Source of the DNA: SLLG01 sp964403935
Lineage (GTDB): Bacteria > Verrucomicrobiota > Verrucomicrobiia > Opitutales > Oceanipulchritudinaceae
Assembly (NCBI GenBank): GCA_964403935.1
Contig: CAYOIB010000005.1
Span: 1 to 64,000, forward strand
Direction of reading: 5' to 3'
DNA length: 64,000 nucleotides
Part shown: positions 43,617 through 52,638 of the stretch, piece by piece
Layout: each line of letters begins with the position of its first letter
Position numbering within the stretch: the stretch's first letter is position 1
Program-made: the position numbers and the translations under genes
Notes under the pieces: model-generated
The model's database searches: none
Told to the model about the DNA's origin: nothing
What the model saw: only the letters and a program-made list of their open reading frames with translations

Positions 43617-44327
43617 TCAGCGGTCGTGGTAAACAATCCGACCACAACTGTCGCAACGGACAATCTCTTCGCCTTTTCGGGTCCCGCTTTCCACATCTCC
43701 CGACACCTTGATATGGCAACCCATGCAACGCCCTTCCTGAAGGGGCACGATGACCGGCGGGCGCTTGACCTGGGTCTTCACGAAGCGATAGGTGGCGAGC
43801 AACACCGGGTCCACCTCCGCCTCGGCGGCCCCCACGGCCTGTGAAGCACTATCAATTTCCGCCACGACGTTGCTTTCAATCTCATCCAGCCGCTTTAGCT
43901 CGGCCTCAAAAATGCGAATGCGTTCGGCAATCTCTTCTTCGGCACGGGCGTTTTCTGCCTTCTGTTCATCAATCGCTTCAAGGACGGCCAACTCTTCATC
44001 CTCGGTCTCACTGATCTTGCCTTTCACCAACTCGATCTCCTGGGCGAGGGCCATGTATTCTTCGTTCTTCTTTACCTGGAGCTGCTGGTTGAGGTATTTG
44101 CGGATGGTTTCTTCCGCTGCCTGGGTGGACCCTTCGAGCTCCTTGCGCCTGACCTCGAGCTGCTTCAAAAGTTGCTGCAAATCGAGGCGCCGCTGCTGTT
44201 CGTCAGCGATCGAGGCTTCGGCCTGAGCCCGTTCCACAGGGATGTGGTCCCGTTGGCGCACCAACTGTGTATGCCGCGCATCGCGGTCTTGTAGAATGAG
44301 AAGTTTAGCAAACTTGTCGGCCACCAT
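43617..44327 (-). CDS. Coiled-coil protein with C-terminal C4 zinc ribbon
   Basis: About 236 residues from the ATG at 44327, chosen because a good Shine-Dalgarno AGAGGTG abuts it and the helix begins there; longer starts up to 44387 exist. Residues ~5-175 are a long antiparallel coiled coil rich in Glu, Gln, Lys and Leu. The last ~60 residues are a zinc ribbon: CMGCHIKV...IVRCDSCGRIVY, two CxxC pairs. The family (zf-RING_7/CT398-like) is widespread; a role with secretion or translation machinery has been proposed in chlamydiae. No functional partner is evident here. Confidence 0.85.
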   Translation of the reverse strand: MVADKFAKLLILQDRDARHTQLVRQRDHIPVERAQAEASIADEQQRRLDLQQLLKQLEVRRKELEGSTQAAEETIRKYLNQQLQVKKNEEYMALAQEIELVKGKISETEDEELAVLEAIDEQKAENARAEEEIAERIRIFEAELKRLDEIESNVVAEIDSASQAVGAAEAEVDPVLLATYRFVKTQVKRPPVIVPLQEGRCMGCHIKVSGDVESGTRKGEEIVRCDSCGRIVYHDR

Positions 44328-44429
44328 CACCTCTGAGATTGAGGACAGGGGAATCTTATCGGCAATCCCAAAGGACACCATTTTCAAAGACCGTTGATAA
44401 AAGTGGGCGAAAGGGTTTCGCTACTGCCA

Positions 44430-46496
44430 ATGATTGGCCTTCGCGAGGACTATGGTGAAGATCCACCCGAAATACCGGCACCCCCACACACGGAGGCCGT
44501 TTTCGGTGCGATGGGCTACTTGGTTGAGGCCCTCCGCCTCCAGCACCGCCCGCAACAGGAAGCAATGGCCGAGGCGGTGGCAAAATCCATCGACACGGTC
44601 ACCCCCCTTTTCTTTGAAGCGGGCACGGGCGTCGGCAAGAGCCTGGCCTACCTGATCCCCGGGATCATGCGAGCAGTTTTGGAGCGGCGGCCCTTCGTCG
44701 TATCCACCCACACCATCGCCCTGCAGGAGCAGATTCTAAATAAGGACCTCGAACTCTGCCGCCGGCTCTTTTCATCGGTCGACTCGTTAGGCCCCTTCGC
44801 CGAGTTTCGCACAGCGCTCATGGTGGGACGGGGCAACTACCTCTGCGGAACGCGCCTGGCACAGGCGATCGAAACGCGCACGGACTTGTTCGGCTCACTG
44901 CAGCAGGCAGAGCTTGAACGAATTGCGGAGTGGTCCGTCTCGAGTTCAACCGGGCTTTACCAGGAGATGAGCCCCGAACCGGATCGGGAGGTCTGGGAAT
45001 GGGTCAACGCTGAGGGGTCGGCCTGTAATCCGCGCAACTGCAGCCACGATACCTGTTTCTACCGAAAGGCGCGCAAGCGAATGCAGGAGGCAAACGTGAT
45101 TATCGTGAATCACAGTCTTCTTTTCGCCCTCCTTGGCGCGGGCATGCAACCCAAGGGCGACACACCCGGAATCCTTCTGCCCGATGATTTTCTGGTTCTT
45201 GACGAAGCCCACACCGTGCCAGGCGTGGCAACGGATCATTTTGGCGAGCGCGTCAGCTCGTATGGTGTCCGGCGCACCCTCATGCGCCTGTGCAATCCCC
45301 AACGCAAAAAGAACCGGGGCCTGCTCGACCGGATTGGCAAACCGGGTGACGCGGTTCTGGTTCATCGTGCGGCCGAAGCGGCGGAAGCCTTCTTCAACGG
45401 GATTGCCCAGCACTTGCTGCAGAAGCGTGCCGTCGTCCGCCTGAACACCGAGGACTGGGCGGAGCCAATCATCGACGAGCCGTTCTCCGAGCTCATCAAA
45501 CGGCTGAGCGACCGCATCGCGCAGATGGACGAAGGCCCGTTGCGCGACGAGGTCCAGGGCATGCGCCAGCGGCTTAACGGGTACCTCTCCAGCATCCGGC
45601 AATGCCTCTCACTCTCCAACCCTGACGACGTCTACTGGGTGGAACGGAGTGGACGGCGGCAAACAATCGTCACCCTCCGTTCCGCGCCCATCGACGTCGC
45701 CCCCGCCCTCCATCAAGCACTCTTTGCCCGCCAGACGGCCGTGATCATGACCAGTGCCACCCTTGCCGATGGGCCTGGTCTCGAACGCTTTATGGCCACC
45801 GTCGGTGCCTCGGAAGGCACCGCTGTCCAAGTTCTCTCGCCCTTTGATTTCGCGCACAATATGCGTGTGTTCGTGGCCCACGACGCCCCGCCACCAACCC
45901 GTGAGAATGCCCGTCTGGACACGGCTTATCTCGCGGATGCCGTGACCTATTGTGCCCTGCGATGCTCCGGAGGTACCCTCGTCCTTTTCACCAGCTACGC
46001 CGACATGAATCGGGTGGCAGAGATCGGGGGGCCCGCCCTCGCCGCCGCCGGCCGAACCCTTCTGGTCCAGGGGCGCGACGGCAGTCGCTCCGATCTGATC
46101 CAACAGATGCGTTCGATCGGTGATGCCGTTCTTTTTGGGACAGAGAGCTTCTGGACAGGAATCGATGTGGCCGGCGACGCCCTCGCCCAGGTCATCATCA
46201 CCAGGCTCCCTTTTGAGAACCCGAGCGAGCCCGTCGCCGAAGCCCAGGCAGAGCGCTGCCAGGCCCAGGGTGGCTCGCCTTTTTTCGACCTGATGCTCCC
46301 ACGGGCGGTGATGAAGTTTCGCCAGGGAATCGGACGTCTCATCCGGACCCACGCGGACCGTGGCACGATCACGGTTCTCGATTCGCGCGTGGTCCACAAA
46401 ACTTACGGGAAGCGCTTTCTCGACATGTTGCCCGTGAGCGGATGGACGCGCTTCAGTCGAGACAACCGGGACCAGATTTTTCGGCCACTCGTCTGA
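44430..46496 (+). CDS. dinG: DinG-like ATP-dependent DNA helicase (XPD family)
   Basis: About 688 residues from the ATG at 44430; GTG 44403 and TTG 44394 are longer alternatives, but they crowd the divergent zinc-ribbon promoter. Motifs are Walker A EAGTGVGKSLAYLIP (about 59-73), STHTIALQEQ, iron-sulfur cysteines NYLC and CNPRNCSHDTC, DEAH box VLDEAHTVP, and the second-domain FGTESFWTGIDVAGDAL and GIGRLIRTHADRG. This is a 5'-to-3' superfamily 2 helicase that unwinds forked, R-loop or G-quadruplex structures. It lacks the N-terminal exonuclease domain seen in Gram-positive DinG. Complete. Confidence 0.9.
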   Translation: MIGLREDYGEDPPEIPAPPHTEAVFGAMGYLVEALRLQHRPQQEAMAEAVAKSIDTVTPLFFEAGTGVGKSLAYLIPGIMRAVLERRPFVVSTHTIALQEQILNKDLELCRRLFSSVDSLGPFAEFRTALMVGRGNYLCGTRLAQAIETRTDLFGSLQQAELERIAEWSVSSSTGLYQEMSPEPDREVWEWVNAEGSACNPRNCSHDTCFYRKARKRMQEANVIIVNHSLLFALLGAGMQPKGDTPGILLPDDFLVLDEAHTVPGVATDHFGERVSSYGVRRTLMRLCNPQRKKNRGLLDRIGKPGDAVLVHRAAEAAEAFFNGIAQHLLQKRAVVRLNTEDWAEPIIDEPFSELIKRLSDRIAQMDEGPLRDEVQGMRQRLNGYLSSIRQCLSLSNPDDVYWVERSGRRQTIVTLRSAPIDVAPALHQALFARQTAVIMTSATLADGPGLERFMATVGASEGTAVQVLSPFDFAHNMRVFVAHDAPPPTRENARLDTAYLADAVTYCALRCSGGTLVLFTSYADMNRVAEIGGPALAAAGRTLLVQGRDGSRSDLIQQMRSIGDAVLFGTESFWTGIDVAGDALAQVIITRLPFENPSEPVAEAQAERCQAQGGSPFFDLMLPRAVMKFRQGIGRLIRTHADRGTITVLDSRVVHKTYGKRFLDMLPVSGWTRFSRDNRDQIFRPLV

Positions 46497-46580
46497 AGCC
46501 AGGGGCCATCGACGGGAGTTGATTGTCTTCGCGAGCTCAAGTTACCTTGATTCCAGAAGGGGCTTCGGTAGCTTGAGGCC

Positions 46581-49500
46581 ATGCTCGATTCCGGTGAGAA
46601 AGGTCCCTTTGTCCACCTGCACTGTCACTCCGATTATTCCCTGCTCGATGGGTGTGCGCGTGTCGACCGCTACATGAAGCGCTGCGTGGAGCTGGGAATG
46701 CCCGCCCTGGCCCTGACCGACCACGGAAACCTTTTCGGGGCAATGAACTTCTACAAGGCGGCCAAGAAGGCAGGCATCAAGCCGCTCATTGGATGCGAGA
46801 TTTATCTCGTGGCCGACCACAAGCAAGCGGAGCGACCCAAACGGGATCGAAACCGCAGCGATGATATCAACGACGTCCCGGAGGATGAGCTCGGGCCCGA
46901 CCGGTTCCCGCAGCACCAGATTCACCACAAGACAATCATCGCAAAAGATTTTGAAGGCTATCAAAACCTGGTAAAGCTCGTCAGCGATGCCCATGTCAAC
47001 GGCATGTATTACCGGCCACGGACAGATTTCGAAAAACTGGCCCAATACAGCAAAGGTCTGATTGGTCTCAGCGGTTGCATCAACGGGGTGGCCACCCAAC
47101 ACCTCATCTACAACAACTATGCCAAAGCCCGTGAGGTAACGGCCACCTTCATCGATATCTTCGGGAAGGAAAACTATTTCATCGAGCTGCAGGACCACGG
47201 GATGCCCGTCCAGCAGCGTATCATCCCAGAGCTTCTCAAGCTCGCCAAGGAGTTCGACCTCACAGTGGTGTGCGCCAACGACGTTCACTATGTTTACAAG
47301 GACGACTGGGAACCGCATGACGCCCTGCTGTGCATCCAGACGGGGAAGATGGTCCGGGATTCCGACCGCATGGTCTACCCGAACCACGAGTTTTATCTCA
47401 AGTCCCGAGCGGAGATGCTTGAGCGTTTTCGGGAAGTGCCGGAGGCGGTCGACAACACCCTGCGGGTCGCCGAGCTTGTCGACCTGAAAATCCCCTTTGG
47501 CGAGGACCACTACCCCGTTTTCGAGCAGGATGAGACGGTCATTGTTCCCGCCGCCCCGGATTCACTGGATGAAGCGGCCTTCGAACATATCCTGAATATC
47601 TATGTCCGTGAAAAAAACCGGGTTTTGGCCCAGAACGGAAAGGAACCGATTGAACTTCGGGATGAGGAACGAGCCGCCTTCCGACGTAATGGGCTCTACT
47701 TTCTACGCCTGAGCAAGGCGGGGCTGCGTGAGCGCTACGGCGTGGACTATGACGCTGAGATCCGGGAAATCCTTGCGCAGGCAGACCCCCTTCAGGACAC
47801 GCACCGAAACCTTCAGCCACCGCCAACGGAAGGCCACAAGGGGTTTACCCGCCGATTGGTCGAGCAATTCAACTTCGAATTGGCCATCATTGTCGGCACC
47901 GGTTTCATCGACTACTTTCTCATCACCTGGGACTTCATTGACTGGGCCCGGAGACAAGGCATTCCCGTGGGACCCGGTCGTGGATCAGGTGCAGGGTGTG
48001 TCATCGCCTACGTCCTCAAGATCACGGATATCGAGCCTCTGCGCTTCGGGCTCCTCTTCGAGCGGATGCTCAATCTGGAACGTGTCTCGCCGCCTGACTT
48101 CGACGTCGATTTCTGCATGCGCCGACGGGATGAGGTGGTCGGCTACGTTCGCGAGAAGTATGGGGCGGACAAGGTCGCCAACATCATTACCTACGGCACC
48201 TTTGGGGCCAAGATGGTCGTGAGGGACCTCGCCCGTGTGCTCGACCTTCCCTATGCCGAGGCCAACCGGATCGCGAAGATGGTCCCGGACGATCTCAACA
48301 TCTCGTTGACAGACGCCGTTGCCAAATCCCATGAGCTCAGCGCGGAGATGAACCGAAACCCCGTGGTCAAGGAGATCATCCGCCAAGGGAAGGTCATTGA
48401 AGGGATGGTGCGTAACACCGGGAAACACGCCTGCGGTATCATCATCGGTGACCAGCCACTGACAAACCTTGTCCCGGTTACGCTTCAGGAAGGTGATCTC
48501 ACCACACAGTATGCAAAAGGTCCGGTCGAAGACTTGGGCATGCTCAAGGCGGACTTTCTCGGGCTCAAGACGCTGACGGTCATCGCAGACGCTCAAGACC
48601 ACATCCGGAGAACAACCGGCATGAAGGACTTCGATGTCGAGAAGATCCCGCTCGATGATGAGAAAACATTCGCGCTCTTGAACACGGGTAAGACGACGGG
48701 CGTATTTCAGCTTGAATCCTCGGGAATGCAGGCGCTGTGTCGGCAGATCGGCTTGAGTTCCTTCGAGGAGATCATTGCTCTCATCGCGCTCTACCGGCCG
48801 GGGCCGATGCAGTTCATCCCGCAATACATCGAGGGCAAAAAGGACCCATCGAAGATCCAGGTGCCCCACCCGCTCCTTGAGGATCTTGTCTTGGAGACCT
48901 ACGGCATTCTGGTTTACCAGGAGCAGGTCATGCAAGTGGCTCAGATCATCGCGGGCTACACCCTCGGCCAAGCCGATATCCTGCGACGGGCCATGGGAAA
49001 GAAGATCGCCTCTGTCATGCAGGAGCAGAAGGATGTCTTCGTCCGCGGAGCAAAAGAAACCCAAAACATCGATCGGGCAAAGGCAGCCGAGATCTTTGCT
49101 ATCCTGGAGAAATTCGCCCAGTATGGTTTCAATAAATCTCACTCGGCGGCCTATGCGATGCTCAGTTATCGCACCGCCTATCTAAAAGCCAACTTTCCGG
49201 TGCAATTCATGGCCGGGGTCCTGGGCTGCGAGTTGGGGAAAGCCGATAAGGTGGCCCACTTTATCGAGGAATGCGCCTCCATGGGCGTCAGCGTCTCGGG
49301 CCCCGATGTAAACGAATCCCGCGAGACTTTCACTCCGGTCATGGACGGTGCCGAAGGTTCCATCCGCTTCGGGCTGGCAGCGATCAAGGGTGTCGGTGAT
49401 GTCCCCGCCCGCGCCATCATCGACGAACGGGAAAAGAATGGCCCCTACAACGATTTCAGGGACTTTGCCACGCGGACGGACACCAAGGCCGTCAATCGAC

Positions 49501-50411
49501 GTGTATTGGAAAACCTGATACGAACAGGAGCTTTTGATACTTTTGGTGAAGACCGCGGGGCCCTCGCCGCAACCCTGGATGCAACGCTGAGCGAGATTCA
49601 GGACTTGCAGCGCGACGCCGCTATCGGGCAGGCCAATATGTTTGACATCTTTGAAGAGCCTCCGGTTGCCTCCAAATCCAAGGTCGTTTCCGACGCACGT
49701 TCAAATGCCATCATGCCCTTGGCGGAGAGACTGCAGCACGAGCGTGAGCTTCTCGGTTTCTATGTGAGCGGACACCCGATGAACGCCTATCGCGGGCTGG
49801 CCGAGAAGCTCGATACCTTTGTCGGCGATGGCTACCTGATAATAGAGAATCGAGCCCCATTCCGGCTGTGTGCCGTGATTACCGGGGTGGAAAAGAAGAT
49901 CGCGCGGAAAGACAACCGCCCGTGGGCCATTCTCAACGTCGCAACCCGCAGCCACACTTACTCGGTGAACTTCTTCGCCGACTCATTCGAAACCTGTAAG
50001 GAACTCTGTGTCGAAGGCAACACGGTCATGATCGAGGGACAGATCATGGTCCGGGCCGATGACGAAATTCAGCTCGGTGGAAACTCCATGGTTGGTCTCG
50101 ACCGCGCACTCGGCGATCTGGTGCGTGGACTGACTTTCGTCATCGATCCCAACGGCAAGAGTTGCGACTTTGTCCGACAACTCCAACGCGAAGTTGAGAA
50201 CGATCCGGGAAGCACCCGAATCAAGCTCGGCCTCTTGATTGATGACGATCAGGTTCTTCTTGCCGACCTCCCCTCCTCGCTGAACTGGTTTGTTCGAAAG
50301 GAGGGATTCAGTCGGCTGCAGGGGCATCCTGCCCTTCGCGAGATCATCGTCGAGGCCCCGCAAGTCGAAGCCCCGCGCCCCCGCTGGGAACGCGCACGAA
50401 AAGGCGCATAG
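46581..50411 (+). CDS. dnaE: DNA polymerase III alpha subunit
   Basis: A 1276-residue replicative polymerase. The N-terminal PHP domain retains the metal-ligand pattern FVHLHCHSDYSLLDG and ALTDHGNLFGAMNFY, suggesting that its exonuclease function may be active, unlike in E. coli. The palm follows: GPGRGSGAGCVIAYVL and the catalytic PDFDVDFCMRRRDEVVGYVREKYG with the Asp pair. GMVRNTGKHACG, IALYRPGPMQFIPQYI and ILVYQEQVMQVAQ are conserved DnaE motifs. Helix-hairpin-helix and OB-fold (FRLCAVITGVEKK) regions are present at the C-terminal third. Length and order fit DnaE1. It is 84 bases after the DinG-like gene. Confidence 0.97.
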   Translation: MLDSGEKGPFVHLHCHSDYSLLDGCARVDRYMKRCVELGMPALALTDHGNLFGAMNFYKAAKKAGIKPLIGCEIYLVADHKQAERPKRDRNRSDDINDVPEDELGPDRFPQHQIHHKTIIAKDFEGYQNLVKLVSDAHVNGMYYRPRTDFEKLAQYSKGLIGLSGCINGVATQHLIYNNYAKAREVTATFIDIFGKENYFIELQDHGMPVQQRIIPELLKLAKEFDLTVVCANDVHYVYKDDWEPHDALLCIQTGKMVRDSDRMVYPNHEFYLKSRAEMLERFREVPEAVDNTLRVAELVDLKIPFGEDHYPVFEQDETVIVPAAPDSLDEAAFEHILNIYVREKNRVLAQNGKEPIELRDEERAAFRRNGLYFLRLSKAGLRERYGVDYDAEIREILAQADPLQDTHRNLQPPPTEGHKGFTRRLVEQFNFELAIIVGTGFIDYFLITWDFIDWARRQGIPVGPGRGSGAGCVIAYVLKITDIEPLRFGLLFERMLNLERVSPPDFDVDFCMRRRDEVVGYVREKYGADKVANIITYGTFGAKMVVRDLARVLDLPYAEANRIAKMVPDDLNISLTDAVAKSHELSAEMNRNPVVKEIIRQGKVIEGMVRNTGKHACGIIIGDQPLTNLVPVTLQEGDLTTQYAKGPVEDLGMLKADFLGLKTLTVIADAQDHIRRTTGMKDFDVEKIPLDDEKTFALLNTGKTTGVFQLESSGMQALCRQIGLSSFEEIIALIALYRPGPMQFIPQYIEGKKDPSKIQVPHPLLEDLVLETYGILVYQEQVMQVAQIIAGYTLGQADILRRAMGKKIASVMQEQKDVFVRGAKETQNIDRAKAAEIFAILEKFAQYGFNKSHSAAYAMLSYRTAYLKANFPVQFMAGVLGCELGKADKVAHFIEECASMGVSVSGPDVNESRETFTPVMDGAEGSIRFGLAAIKGVGDVPARAIIDEREKNGPYNDFRDFATRTDTKAVNRRVLENLIRTGAFDTFGEDRGALAATLDATLSEIQDLQRDAAIGQANMFDIFEEPPVASKSKVVSDARSNAIMPLAERLQHERELLGFYVSGHPMNAYRGLAEKLDTFVGDGYLIIENRAPFRLCAVITGVEKKIARKDNRPWAILNVATRSHTYSVNFFADSFETCKELCVEGNTVMIEGQIMVRADDEIQLGGNSMVGLDRALGDLVRGLTFVIDPNGKSCDFVRQLQREVENDPGSTRIKLGLLIDDDQVLLADLPSSLNWFVRKEGFSRLQGHPALREIIVEAPQVEAPRPRWERARKGA

Positions 50412-50617
50412 GCAGCCTGAGCGGCTCCCGCGACCTTCACCGCTTAAGAAGCTCCTCAACCCGGTATGACGCTTGCCGGAGGTGCCTGATTCCTCCACTA
50501 CACCCACGCCGCCTCAGCCGCCTTGGCCCGCCAGTCCTTTCTTGCCAAAGGCTTCGCTCATAGGACTTGAACATCAAATGCTCACCCGGTTGACTCCCTA
50601 AGTGGCACGGCTTCCGG

Positions 50618-50623
50618 TAAAAT
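50618..50623 (+). promoter_or_regulatory. Candidate -10 element of the S9 peptidase gene
   Basis: TAAAAT is 35 bases before the ATG at 50659. A TTGACT lies upstream with 22 bases spacing, longer than usual, so the -35 assignment is doubtful. The rest of the 247-base gap after dnaE shows nothing recognisable. Confidence 0.25.
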
Positions 50624-50658
50624 CAGTGCGGCAGATTTCGCGCTTCTCTCTCGAAAGA

Positions 50659-52638
50659 ATGAATCCATGGCGGTGGTTATTCCTTGTTCTCGTCTTTGGA
50701 TGCGTCTCACCGGAAGGAAACGGTCGAATCCTGCCCTACCACGTGGAAGATTTTTTCCGCTCCGGTGCCCTCTCCCCGCCGCAGCTCTCGCCGAATGGCC
50801 AGCAGATTGCCTACGTCACCAGCCGACGGGGGCGGCCAGCCATCATTCTCCATGACATTGATGAAGGAAAGGATCGCCAATTCTACCGCGCACCAAGAGA
50901 TGACATTTCCATCACGGCGCTTCATTGGTTCTCGCCCGAGCGGCTGATCTACCAGATCAACTTCGGTACAATCGTAGCGCAGGATCTCGATGGGATGAAT
51001 CGACAGGAGCTCTTTACCGGATTGGGTTACTTTGCCGGGGCGAATTTCCTTCTTCTCGGACAATTTGAGCAAGCCGTCCTGCTACACCTGTTGCCCGAAG
51101 ACCCGGATCACCTGCTTCTGCATGTCCGAAGCCCTCAAGGCCTGGCACGCGTCGAGCGAGTCAATGTGTTCAGTGGCGAGTCCACCGTCGTTCAAGACAC
51201 CGATCCGCCAGCTTCCGCCTGGTTTGCTGATCACGATGGCTTGATTCGAGCAGGCCAGGTCCTTGAGGAAAAGAAAGTGAGTTTTCTGCATCGAGAGAGC
51301 GGAGACTCGGTTTGGAGTTCCCTGGATCAACTCCTTCCGCCTGATCAGCGGCATCGCTTTGCATACTCGGGCAAGACTTTTGTCGGGCGCAGACACACGC
51401 TGGTTGGTTTCGATCCAGATCCGGATCTCATTTACTTCGCGTCGAATGCGGGGCGCGACAAGATCGCCCTCTATTCCATGAGGATCTCCACGGGAGAACA
51501 AACCCTCATCGCGGAGGATCCTGAGTATGATCTCCTGACGGCCCTTCGGGACGACCGCTTCCAGTTGATTTTCAGCCCTCGAACAAAGGCACTCGTTGGC
51601 GTCGCCTATGATGCCAAAAAACCGACTGTGAAATGGCTGGACGATGCGTTTTCCCGGTTGCAGGCGGTCGCAGACACCCGATTTCCCACAAGTGTCAACC
51701 GTCTCGTGAGCATGGATCAAGAAACGACCCGCTTCATCTTCCTCGTCTCATCCAGTCGCGAGAAAGGCCAGTATCACCTCTACGACAGTGAGCGTGATGC
51801 GTGGAGGCTCCTCGGTTCCGCCGACCCGTCCACCAAGGCCATCGACATGTCGGCTACACAGCCCATCCGGTTCACAGCGCGCGGGGGACACACGCTCTTC
51901 GGTTACCTGACCGTCCCCAAAGCCCATCCGGAGGGGCAGCCGAACCAAATGATTGTTCTCGCCCATGGCGGTCCATGGGTGAGAGATCGCTATCGCTTTG
52001 ACCCAGAGGTTCAGTACCTTGCCTATCATGGATTTACGGTACTTCAAGTAAACTTCCGAGGCTCCCTGGGTTACGGTTTCGAACACACCGATGCCTTGCG
52101 CCAAAATATTGGGACGCCTGCTTTCGAGGATCTGATGGACGGGGTGGATTGGGCCATTGAGCAGGGGCATGCCGACCCAGACCGGATTATTGCCATGGGA
52201 GCGAGCTATGGAGGCTACGCCACCCTTCAACTTCTGACAGGTGCGCCTGACCGCTTTAAGGCCGGTGTCGCGATCGCCGGCGTCTACGACTTTGTGGAGC
52301 AAATGCGCTTCGCTCGCCAGGAACACTCACGCTTTGCCTCCGAATTCTGGCAGGAGATGGTGGGCGGCTTCTGGAATCGAAAACAGCTGAGAAACATGTC
52401 TCCCCTCCACAATGCAGCCCGCATCCAGGCACCGCTCTTCCTTGCCCACGGGGATGAGGATCCTGTTGTTTCGGTCCATCAGGCAACGAAGCTTGAAGCC
52501 GCGTTGAAGGCTTCGGGTAAAGAACATGAAGTTCTCATTCTCAAGGGAGAAGGACACGGAGCCACCCGCCTCCGGAACAAGATTCTACTCTATGAACGGA
52601 TCCTCGAATTCCTGAACAGACACCTGCCCAAAGAATGA
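50659..52638 (+). CDS. Exported S9 (prolyl oligopeptidase) family peptidase
   Basis: About 659 residues from the ATG at 50659. The N-terminus (MNPWRWLFLVLVFGCVSPEG) is a signal peptide with a lipobox-like VFGC, so it is probably anchored at the membrane and acts outside the cytoplasm. Residues ~40-370 form the beta-propeller typical of DPP4/acylaminoacyl-peptidase types (SPPQLSPNGQQIAYVT). The alpha/beta-hydrolase domain has Ser516 (GASYGGYA), Asp601 (HGDEDPVV) and His633 (GEGHG). It cleaves oligopeptides, perhaps at proline. Its stop overlaps the Sel1-repeat gene by ATGA, implying joint production. Confidence 0.9.
   Translation: MNPWRWLFLVLVFGCVSPEGNGRILPYHVEDFFRSGALSPPQLSPNGQQIAYVTSRRGRPAIILHDIDEGKDRQFYRAPRDDISITALHWFSPERLIYQINFGTIVAQDLDGMNRQELFTGLGYFAGANFLLLGQFEQAVLLHLLPEDPDHLLLHVRSPQGLARVERVNVFSGESTVVQDTDPPASAWFADHDGLIRAGQVLEEKKVSFLHRESGDSVWSSLDQLLPPDQRHRFAYSGKTFVGRRHTLVGFDPDPDLIYFASNAGRDKIALYSMRISTGEQTLIAEDPEYDLLTALRDDRFQLIFSPRTKALVGVAYDAKKPTVKWLDDAFSRLQAVADTRFPTSVNRLVSMDQETTRFIFLVSSSREKGQYHLYDSERDAWRLLGSADPSTKAIDMSATQPIRFTARGGHTLFGYLTVPKAHPEGQPNQMIVLAHGGPWVRDRYRFDPEVQYLAYHGFTVLQVNFRGSLGYGFEHTDALRQNIGTPAFEDLMDGVDWAIEQGHADPDRIIAMGASYGGYATLQLLTGAPDRFKAGVAIAGVYDFVEQMRFARQEHSRFASEFWQEMVGGFWNRKQLRNMSPLHNAARIQAPLFLAHGDEDPVVSVHQATKLEAALKASGKEHEVLILKGEGHGATRLRNKILLYERILEFLNRHLPKE

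Noticed and set aside
47985..49142. Minus-strand open frame (385 codons) opposite dnaE
   Set aside because: It covers the catalytic DnaE motifs on the other strand and has no recognisable protein features.
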